This document shows positions 45,355 to 53,162 of a stretch of 64,000 nucleotides of DNA, one piece after another. Within the stretch, counting starts at the first letter, position 1, and each line of letters starts with the position of its first letter. The stretch is from Bin34 sp965219935. Its GTDB lineage: Bacteria; Chloroflexota; Anaerolineae; Caldilineales; Caldilineaceae. Position numbers and translations under genes: made by a program. Location: the NCBI GenBank assembly GCA_965219935.1, contig CBDCOU010000003.1:2852001-2916000 (forward strand). Direction: 5' to 3'. The notes beneath the pieces were generated by a model. That model saw only the letters and a program-made list of their open reading frames with translations. It had not been told where the DNA came from and did not search any database.

Positions 45355-48300
45355 ATGTCTGAAACTACCCTTGCCCCCTCCGATGCGTATCATGCCACTC
45401 CCAATCCCGGCCTGCCGGTCAAACAGGGCCTTTATGATCCGCGCTACGAACACGACGCCTGCGGTGTCGGCTTTGTCGTGGACATCAAAGGCCGGAAGTC
45501 CCACGCCATTGTGACGCAGGGGCTGCAGGTGCTCCTCAACCTGGCGCACCGGGGCGCATGCGGATGCGAGCCGAATACGGGCGACGGCGCCGGCGTCCTG
45601 ATGCAGATGCCGGACCGGTTCATGCGCAAGGTCGCCGCGGCATCGGGCATCGAACTCCCACCCCTCGACGAGTACGCGGTGGGCATGGTCTTCCTGCCCC
45701 GGCGGGAAAACTTGCGCTTCGAGTGCGAGGCAGTCTTCGAGAACATCGTCCGCGCCGAAGGACAGACGGTGCTCGGCTGGCGGACCGTGCCAACCGCCAA
45801 TGGAGAATTGGGCCATACGGCCAGACTGGGCGAACCGGTGGTGCGCCAGCTGTTCATCGGCCGCAATCCGGAGCGGTTGACCGGCAACGACGACCTGGCG
45901 TTTGAGCGAAAGCTCTACGTCATTCGCAAGCAGGCGGAGAATCAGATTCGGTATTCGCGGATGCGTGAAGGAGGTGCGTTCTACATCGCCAGTCTCTCGT
46001 CGCGCACGGTGGTCTACAAGGGCATGTTGATGTCGGAGCAGGTCAAGGGCTTCTACCCGGATCTGCTGGATAAGGATATGGAGTCGGCCCTGGCCGTGAT
46101 CCACTCGCGCTTCAGCACCAACACCTTCCCCAGCTGGGAGCGCGCCCACCCCTACCGCTACCTGATTCACAACGGCGAGATCAACACCCTGCGCGGCAAC
46201 GAGAACTGGATGCACGCGCGCCAGTCCCAGCTCCGGAGCGAGTTGTTTGGCGACGACATCAAGAAAATCCTGCCGATCATTCACCCGGATGGCAGCGATT
46301 CGGCCAAGTTCGACGAGACACTGGAGTTTCTCTATCTGGCGGGCCGTTCCTTGCCGCACGCCATGATGATGATGATCCCGGAGCCGTGGCCGCAGCATGA
46401 ATCAATGAGCGATGCCAAAAAGGCGTTTTACGAGTATCACAGCACGATGATGGAGCCGTGGGACGGGCCGGCATCGATCGTCTTTACCGATGGCGCCGTC
46501 GTGGGTGCCGTGTTGGATCGCAACGGACTGCGTCCCTCGCGCTACTGCGTCACCAAGGACGACATGGTGGTCATGGCGTCCGAGACAGGCGTGCTGCCGC
46601 TGAAACCGGAGCGCATCCTGCGGAAATCGCGCCTGGAACCGGGGCGCATGTTTCTGGTGGACACGAATCAGGGCCGCATCATCTCCGACGAGGAACTGAA
46701 GGAGACGATGGCCCAGGTCCAGCCCTACCGCGCGTGGCTGGACGAGCACATGGTCAGCCTGGATGAAATCCCGCAGCCCGATGTCGAGGTACCGGGCGTG
46801 GAACACGATACGCTGCTCGAACGGCAGCAGGTATTCGGCTACACGTTCGAGCAGTTGCGCATCCTGCTGGCACCGATGGCGACCGACGGTGTGGAGGCCT
46901 TGGGTGCGATGGGCAACGATACGCCGGCCGCAGCCCTGTCCAATCATTCACAGTTGCTGTACAACTATTTCAAACAACTTTTCGCCCAGGTGACCAATCC
47001 GCCCATCGATGCCATCCGCGAAGAACTGGTGACGGGCACCGAGGTGATGCTGGGCGCGGAGTTGAACCTGCTTGAAACCAAGCCGGAGAACTGCCGTCAA
47101 CTCAAGTTACGCCACCCGATCCTTACGAACCGCGAGTTGGCCAAGATCCGCCACGTCGGAGAAAGCGGTGTACAGGAATTCCGCGCCCGGACCCTTCCGA
47201 TGCTCTTTGACATCCACGATGGAGAGAAGGCGCTGGAGCAGGCACTCGAGGATCTGTTCCAGGCGGCGACGCAGGCCATTGACGAAGGCGTCAACATCCT
47301 CATCCTTTCGGACCGGGGCGTTGGCCCCGGCACGGCGCCGATCCCGGCGTTGCTGGCAACCTCCGGACTGCACCACTATTTGATTCGCAATGAGACGCGC
47401 ACACGGGTGGCGCTGGTGGTCGAATCCGGCGAACCGCGCGAGGTGCATCACCTGTCCCTGCTGATTGGCTACGGCGCGACGGCCGTCAACCCGTATCTGG
47501 CGATGGAAACGCTGGCCCAGATGATTGAGAATCGGCTGCTGGTGGGGATCGACCACGACACGGCGGTCTACAACTACGTCAAGGCTGCGGTCAAGGGTGT
47601 CGTCAAAGTGATGTCCAAGATGGGCATTTCGACGATCCAGAGTTATTGCGGCGCACAGATTTTTGAGGCGTTCGGTCTCAGCCAGCATGTGGTCGACAAG
47701 TACTTTACCTGGACCGCGAGTCGGGTGGAGGGGATCGACCTGCCGGAGATATGCGCTGAAATCAAGATGCGCCATGACCGCGCCTATCCCGTGCGCCTCT
47801 TTTCGCCGGATCAGATGAACGGCAGTGCGCCCCGCGTGCCCGAAAACGGGACTGGAGACGGGGAAGGCCAGCTGCTGGCACCCGGAGGCGACTACCAGTG
47901 GCGCAAGGACGGCGAACTGCACTTGTTCAACCCGCGCACGGTACACCTGCTGCAGAAGGCGGTTCGGACCGAGGATTACGCCTCGTTCAAGTCCTACACG
48001 CAGGACATCGACCTCATGAACAGGGAATGGTGCAACCTGCGCGGCCTGTTGGAGTTTGACTGGGACGGCGCACCGAGCATACCCATCGAAGAGGTGGAGC
48101 CGGTGGAGTCGATCTGCAGACGCTTCAAGACCGGAGCCATGTCCTACGGATCGATCAGCAAGGAGACGCACGAGACGCTGGCGATCGCCATGAACCGCAT
48201 CGGCGGGCGCAGCAATACCGGCGAGGGCGGGGAAGACCCGGCCCGCTACGTCCTGGAGCCGAACGGCGACTCCAAGAACAGTGCCATCAAGCAGGTGGCG

Positions 48301-50142
48301 TCCGCCCGCTTTGGCGTGACAAGCTACTATCTCGTCAACGCCAGGGAATTGCAGATCAAGATGGCACAGGGGGCCAAGCCGGGCGAAGGGGGTCAGTTGC
48401 CCGGCAAAAAGGTGTATCCCTGGATTGCCGAGGTGCGACACTCCACGCCCGGGGTCGGTCTGATCTCACCGCCGCCTCACCATGACATCTACTCGATCGA
48501 GGATCTGGCGGAACTGATCCACGACCTCAAGAACGCCAACCACCACGCCCGCATCAACGTGAAGCTGGTGTCGGAGGTGGGCGTGGGCACGATCGCGGCA
48601 GGGGTCGCCAAGGGCCATGCCGATGTCATTCTGATCAGTGGCCACGACGGCGGAACGGGGGCATCCCCGCAGACGAGCATCAAACATGCCGGCCTGCCAT
48701 GGGAGTTGGGCGTGGCCGAAACACATCAGACCCTGTTGATCAACAATTTGCGCAGCCGCGTCGTCGTCGAGACCGACGGCCAGCTGAAGACGGGCCGCGA
48801 CCTGGCCATCGCGGCGCTGTTGGGCGCCGAGGAATTCGGTTTCGCGACCAGTCCGCTGGTCGCCCTGGGCTGCATCATGATGCGGGTCTGCCACTTGGAT
48901 ACCTGTCCGGTGGGCGTCGCCACCCAGAATCCGGAACTGCGGGCGAAGTTCACAGGCGATCCCCAACATGTCGTGAACTTCATGCGCTTCATCGCCCAGG
49001 AGTTGCGCGAATACATGGCGCAGCTCGGATTCCGTACCGTGGACGAGATGGTCGGTCGGACCGATCGGCTGCAGGTGCAGCAGGCGATCAAGCATTGGAA
49101 GGCGCAGGGGATCGACCTGACAGCGATCCTGCACCGGCCGGACGTGCCGGAAGACTGGGGCCGCTACTGCCAGATTGATCAGGATCACGGCCTGGACGAG
49201 GCGCTGGACAATCTGACCTTGTTCGAACGTTGCCGGCCGGCACTGGACAACAGCGTCGAGGATGTGCGACGGGCCCACGAAGGCGTTTTGGAAAGACCCC
49301 TGCACAGTGTGAAGGCGAAGCTTCCGATCGCCAACACGAACCGGGTGGTGGGCACCATCACCGGCAGCGAGATTACACGGCGCTTTGGCCCGCAGGGCCT
49401 GCCGGAGGACACCATCCGGCTGCATTTCCAAGGGGCAGCCGGACAGAGTTTCGGCGCGTTCATCCCCAAGGGCATGACGCTGGAACTGGAAGGCGACGGC
49501 AACGACTACTTCGGCAAGGGACTGTCCGGCGGCAAGATTGTCGCCTACCCGCCCTCCGGCTCCACCTTCAAGGCCGAAGAGAACATCATCATCGGCAACG
49601 TGGCCTTTTACGGCGCGACGAGCGGCGAGGCCTACATACGCGGGATGGCAGGCGAGCGGTTCTGCGTGCGCAACTCAGGCATGCACGCGGTGATTGAGGG
49701 TGTGGGTGATCACGGTTGCGAATACATGACGGGGGGACGGGTCATCGTGCTGGGCCCGACCGGTCGCAACTTTGCCGCGGGCATGTCCGGCGGCATCGCG
49801 TACGTATTGGATGAAGAGCCGGTGGACGGCATCTGGCTCGCCAACCGCGTCAACCCGGAGATGGTCGAAGTGGAAGAACTGAGTGATCCGGAGGAGCGCG
49901 CCGAGGTGCGCGCGATGATCCAACGACACCATGCCCATACCGATTCGGAGGTGGCCGGAAGGATTCTGGCGGATTGGGATGCCTATGTGAACGCGTTCGT
50001 CAAGGTATTGCCGAAGGACTACAAGCGCATGCTCCAATGTCTCGCCGAGGTTGAAGCCACCGGGCTTGAGGGCGAGGAGGCGATGATGGCGGCATTCGAG
50101 CGCAACAGTCAGGACCTGGCGGCACGGGTCAGCGGCAACTGA
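45355..50142 (+). CDS. gltB: Glutamate synthase large subunit (NADPH-type)
   Basis: The protein has 1595 residues, slightly longer than common (about 1500). It converts 2-oxoglutarate and glutamine to two glutamates with GltD. The N-terminal class II glutaminase has the likely nucleophile Cys in YEHDACGVGFVVDIKG; as in other GltB proteins a short propeptide would be removed. The central domain is followed by the FMN-binding synthase domain (PGEGGQLPGKKVYPWIAEVR, then GISGHDGGTGASP-like ISGHDGGTGASPQTSIKHAG). The 3Fe-4S cysteines are in CIMMRVCHLDTCPVG. A C-terminal GXGXG beta-helix contains GGRVIVLGPTGRNFAAGMSG. All key motifs are present. Confidence 0.96.
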   Translation: MSETTLAPSDAYHATPNPGLPVKQGLYDPRYEHDACGVGFVVDIKGRKSHAIVTQGLQVLLNLAHRGACGCEPNTGDGAGVLMQMPDRFMRKVAAASGIELPPLDEYAVGMVFLPRRENLRFECEAVFENIVRAEGQTVLGWRTVPTANGELGHTARLGEPVVRQLFIGRNPERLTGNDDLAFERKLYVIRKQAENQIRYSRMREGGAFYIASLSSRTVVYKGMLMSEQVKGFYPDLLDKDMESALAVIHSRFSTNTFPSWERAHPYRYLIHNGEINTLRGNENWMHARQSQLRSELFGDDIKKILPIIHPDGSDSAKFDETLEFLYLAGRSLPHAMMMMIPEPWPQHESMSDAKKAFYEYHSTMMEPWDGPASIVFTDGAVVGAVLDRNGLRPSRYCVTKDDMVVMASETGVLPLKPERILRKSRLEPGRMFLVDTNQGRIISDEELKETMAQVQPYRAWLDEHMVSLDEIPQPDVEVPGVEHDTLLERQQVFGYTFEQLRILLAPMATDGVEALGAMGNDTPAAALSNHSQLLYNYFKQLFAQVTNPPIDAIREELVTGTEVMLGAELNLLETKPENCRQLKLRHPILTNRELAKIRHVGESGVQEFRARTLPMLFDIHDGEKALEQALEDLFQAATQAIDEGVNILILSDRGVGPGTAPIPALLATSGLHHYLIRNETRTRVALVVESGEPREVHHLSLLIGYGATAVNPYLAMETLAQMIENRLLVGIDHDTAVYNYVKAAVKGVVKVMSKMGISTIQSYCGAQIFEAFGLSQHVVDKYFTWTASRVEGIDLPEICAEIKMRHDRAYPVRLFSPDQMNGSAPRVPENGTGDGEGQLLAPGGDYQWRKDGELHLFNPRTVHLLQKAVRTEDYASFKSYTQDIDLMNREWCNLRGLLEFDWDGAPSIPIEEVEPVESICRRFKTGAMSYGSISKETHETLAIAMNRIGGRSNTGEGGEDPARYVLEPNGDSKNSAIKQVASARFGVTSYYLVNARELQIKMAQGAKPGEGGQLPGKKVYPWIAEVRHSTPGVGLISPPPHHDIYSIEDLAELIHDLKNANHHARINVKLVSEVGVGTIAAGVAKGHADVILISGHDGGTGASPQTSIKHAGLPWELGVAETHQTLLINNLRSRVVVETDGQLKTGRDLAIAALLGAEEFGFATSPLVALGCIMMRVCHLDTCPVGVATQNPELRAKFTGDPQHVVNFMRFIAQELREYMAQLGFRTVDEMVGRTDRLQVQQAIKHWKAQGIDLTAILHRPDVPEDWGRYCQIDQDHGLDEALDNLTLFERCRPALDNSVEDVRRAHEGVLERPLHSVKAKLPIANTNRVVGTITGSEITRRFGPQGLPEDTIRLHFQGAAGQSFGAFIPKGMTLELEGDGNDYFGKGLSGGKIVAYPPSGSTFKAEENIIIGNVAFYGATSGEAYIRGMAGERFCVRNSGMHAVIEGVGDHGCEYMTGGRVIVLGPTGRNFAAGMSGGIAYVLDEEPVDGIWLANRVNPEMVEVEELSDPEERAEVRAMIQRHHAHTDSEVAGRILADWDAYVNAFVKVLPKDYKRMLQCLAEVEATGLEGEEAMMAAFERNSQDLAARVSGN

Positions 50143-50168
50143 GTATTGCGCAGGAACAGTTGGACACA

Positions 50169-50189
50169 GGGTATTGCGAGTCAATACCC
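50169..50189 (+). promoter_or_regulatory. Hairpin in the gltB-gltD spacer
   Basis: GGGTATTG-cgagt-CAATACCC (8-bp stem) sits just upstream of the gltD ribosome-binding site CAGGAG (about 50192-50197). It could set the ratio of the two subunits by mRNA processing or by shielding the SD. Confidence 0.45.
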
Positions 50190-50205
50190 AGTCAGGAGAT
50201 CATCG

Positions 50206-51702
50206 ATGGGTAAACCAACCGGCTTTCTTGAATTCGAGCGGCAGTCCGTGCCGGAACGCCCGCCGCTGGAACGAATTCAGGATTGGGATGAGTTTCACCT
50301 GCACCTGTCGACAGGGGATCTGCAGCAGCAGGGTGCCCGCTGCATGGACTGCGGCATCCCGTTTTGCCATACGGGGACGATGCCGGAAGGCGGTTGCCCC
50401 ATCAACAATCTCATTCCGGAGTGGAACGACCTGGTATACCAGGATCGTTGGCGCGAGGCACTGGCGCGCCTCCACGCCACGAACAACTTTCCCGAGTTTA
50501 CGGGTCGGGTCTGCCCGGCCCCGTGTGAAGGTTCCTGCACGTTGGGCCTAATCGAGCCGCCCGTCACGATCAAGAGCATCGAGTGCGCCATCATCGACCG
50601 GGGATTTGAAGAGGGCTGGGTCGTGCCACAGCCGCCTGCCGTACGCACGGGCAAGCGGATTGCAGTGGTCGGATCGGGACCGGCGGGGCTGGCGTGCGCC
50701 GCGCAACTCAACTCGGCCGGGCATACGGTCACCGTTTACGAACGGGCGGATCGGATCGGCGGGCTGCTGATGTACGGCATTCCGAACATGAAGTTGGAGA
50801 AGGAGACGGTCCAGCGGCGCGTGGATCTGATGTGCGCCGAAGGCGTGACCTTCGAGACCAACTGCGAGGTGGGAAAGGACATCCCGGCGGACCGGTTGCG
50901 GGAGGACAATGATGCGGTGGTCCTCTGCGGGGGTGCGACCAACCCCCGCGATCTGCCGATTGAGGGCAGGGAACTGGACGGCGTCCACTATGCCATGGAA
51001 TTCCTGCACGGGAACACGAAGCAGTTGCTGGACGACAAGCACGGTTCAGTGCCGGGCGAAGGATACAGCTATCCGTTCATCTCGGCAGAGGACAAGGACG
51101 TGATCGTCATAGGCGGCGGGGACACCGGCAACGACTGCCTGGGAACTTCGATGCGCCATGGCTGCCGAAGCGTCAACATGTTCGAAATCCTGCCCAAGCC
51201 GCCGCCGGACCGAGCCCCCAACAACCCGTGGCCGGAGTGGCCGCGTATTTTCCGTGTGGACTATGGCCATGCGGAAGCGGCGGAACGCTTCGGCGCGGAT
51301 CCGCGCACGTTCCTGATCAGCACCAAGCGCTTTGTGGGCGACGAACACGGGAAGCTGAAGGAACTGCATACGGTCATGATTGAGTGGATAACGGACGAAG
51401 ACGGCAGATTTCAGTTGCAGGAGGTTCCGGGATCCGAAAAGGTGTGGCCGGCCCAACTGGTCCTGCTGGCGATGGGCTTTCTGGGGCCGGAAAACCCCGT
51501 GCTCGAGCAACTGGGTGTGGAGCGGGACGCGCGCTCCAACGCCCAGGCCGAATACGGGCAGTTCGCCACAAACGTGCCCGGCGTGTTCGCGGCAGGGGAC
51601 ATGCGGCGCGGACAGAGCCTGGTGGTATGGGCCATCAACGAGGGCCGGGGCGCGGCGCGGGAGTGTGACCGCTATCTGATGGGGGAAACGAGTCTGCCCT
51701 AG
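50206..51702 (+). CDS. gltD: Glutamate synthase small subunit
   Basis: The protein has 498 residues from ATG 50206; the 60-base upstream extension has no SD. It transfers electrons from NAD(P)H through FAD and two 4Fe-4S clusters to GltB. Cluster cysteines lie in CMDCGIPFCHTG, GGCPINNLIPEWND and GRVCPAPCEGSCTLG. The FAD site is AVVGSGPAGLACAAQL with ERADRIGGLLMYGIPNMKL, and the NAD(P)H site is VIVIGGGDTGNDC. The C-terminal GVFAAGDMRRGQSLVVWAIN block closes the FAD fold. It is 63 bases downstream of gltB, one operon. Confidence 0.96.
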   Translation: MGKPTGFLEFERQSVPERPPLERIQDWDEFHLHLSTGDLQQQGARCMDCGIPFCHTGTMPEGGCPINNLIPEWNDLVYQDRWREALARLHATNNFPEFTGRVCPAPCEGSCTLGLIEPPVTIKSIECAIIDRGFEEGWVVPQPPAVRTGKRIAVVGSGPAGLACAAQLNSAGHTVTVYERADRIGGLLMYGIPNMKLEKETVQRRVDLMCAEGVTFETNCEVGKDIPADRLREDNDAVVLCGGATNPRDLPIEGRELDGVHYAMEFLHGNTKQLLDDKHGSVPGEGYSYPFISAEDKDVIVIGGGDTGNDCLGTSMRHGCRSVNMFEILPKPPPDRAPNNPWPEWPRIFRVDYGHAEAAERFGADPRTFLISTKRFVGDEHGKLKELHTVMIEWITDEDGRFQLQEVPGSEKVWPAQLVLLAMGFLGPENPVLEQLGVERDARSNAQAEYGQFATNVPGVFAAGDMRRGQSLVVWAINEGRGAARECDRYLMGETSLP

Positions 51703-51995
51703 CCTTGGGGTGAAAGGGAGAGCCGGAATGTGTTGTTTCGATACTCTCCAGTAGATCCGATCCAAATGCAGGCAACCACGTGTACACAGCAACGGGCTCT
51801 TGGAAACCTTGGTCTCGGTGGCCGGCCCCCGCGGGTGTAGCAAAAGCCATTTTGGAGCGGCCAAGGGCGAAATGGGCCTGGATGAGTATGAAGAGGTAAT
51901 GTCACAAGTGCCGGACGATGACGCCGGCAGAACACCCGCACAAGCAGCTCCTGACCAGTCCATACGAACCACTTGCACCAGCTGGAGCGTGCCCC

Positions 51996-52307
51996 ATGAC
52001 CATCACGGCAGAACAGGCGGACCAAGCCAAAGGCATCATTCTCGACTCCCTAAACATTCACCACCAGCACCGTGTGCCCTTCCTAGATGTGTGGACCAAG
52101 CCGACCCAAGACTTCGATGAGGTCCCCTTCCTCGATGTCTGGGTGATCTACGACGGTGAGCCCCGCATCCTCGACACCGCCCTGCTCAACTCCTTCGACA
52201 CCTACCTCATCAAGGCCCTGCGCAACGCCGGCATCCACGCCATCCCGTCCATCTCCTATGTCCCCCGGAGCGAAGCCGACCAGCTTGGCGCCCCATGGAT
52301 TGGATAG
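51996..52307 (+). CDS. Small protein paired with a HEPN-like gene
   Basis: The protein has 103 residues from ATG 51996, starting MTITAEQADQAKGIILDSLN. The motif VPFLDVW occurs twice, 15 residues apart (VPFLDVWTKPT and VPFLDVWVIYDGEPRILDTA), apparently an internal duplication. It ends SEADQLGAPWIG. Its last 13 bases overlap the start of the HEPN-like gene, as in toxin-antitoxin pairs, so it may be the antitoxin. I know no family function. The start could also be further upstream (51918). Confidence 0.55.
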   Translation: MTITAEQADQAKGIILDSLNIHHQHRVPFLDVWTKPTQDFDEVPFLDVWVIYDGEPRILDTALLNSFDTYLIKALRNAGIHAIPSISYVPRSEADQLGAPWIG

Positions 52308-52743
52308 AACTTATCGGAGCCAGCCGCCTCCTGGCTAGCGGCCAGCCTTCTCAGGAAGCCTTGCGCCGTGCCATCAGCACCACCTACTACGCAATGTTCC
52401 ACGCGCTGGCCACCAGCAACGCCGACCTCATCGTGGGGCTAGGACACAGGCCAACCAATCCGACTGCACTACAACCTACCGCTCCCTCCGGCACTTCCGT
52501 GCCGAGAACCCACTCTACGGTTGGCCGCATCTCTTCAGCCAACCGATCCAAAATTTCGCCGTCGTCATCGCCGGTATCAAGAGGCAGCGCGAGAACGCCG
52601 ACTACAACCCCAACGCTGCCTTTGTTCAGAACCAAGTCATTACCTGGATTGACCGCGCTCAACGGGCCATCATCGACTTCAACGCCGCGTCCCCGCAGGA
52701 ACGCTCCATGGTGGCAGTCGCAACCCTCGCCGGCCAACACTGA
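52295..52743 (+). pseudogene. HEPN-like gene with a frameshift
   Basis: The first frame gives MDWIELIGASRLLASGQPSQ, EALRRAISTTYYAMFHALAT and NADLIVG, typical of the first helices of HEPN domains (LRRAISTAYYAMFHAL). Near 52440 the coding frame shifts, and TYRSLRHFRAENPLYGWPHL then FAVVIAGIKRQRENADYNPN and ITWIDRAQRAIIDFNA follow to a TGA at 52741-52743. Together about 148 residues, a normal HEPN length. One base is lost or two gained. If real, the toxin half of the putative pair is inactive. Confidence 0.65.
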
Positions 52744-52837
52744 TTGAAGGAAACAGTGAAAACTGCCACTACCTAGTCGTCACCCACCAAACCGGAACGC
52801 CTCGACAATCTGGAGAACAGCAAGGGTGACCTCCGGG

Positions 52838-52965
52838 ACCAGCTGCCAGTCCAGCTCCGCCTGCTTGATCGACAGGCCCACCCGCCGGCACTTGGTGTCC
52901 GGGCGGGAGATTCACACTTCGTGTTTCGCCTACGATCACGGCCTGCCAAATGCCACAGAAGACCC
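52838..52965 (-). repeat. Partial duplicate of the S1 protein gene
   Basis: About 125 bases are clearly similar to 57454-57580, the last S1 domain of the S1 protein gene. The shared core GCCTGCTTGATCGACAGGCC is flanked by diverged sequence. It is in the same orientation, without a usable frame. Confidence 0.7.
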
Positions 52966-53162
52966 GAAAACGCTACTCTGCGATGACATTCGGGTTCACC
53001 AAGTGCTTGGCACACGCAGGGAGACCGTCGGATCGAGGCGTTGGAACATGGTGCAAAACGAAACTTCGCACCTTTCAATTGGGAATGTTCTCGGAAGCCG
53101 TAAAGTAGAGGAACATTCCCCAACCGAAATTTCGATCCCCCAAAATCCCATCATTTGATGGT

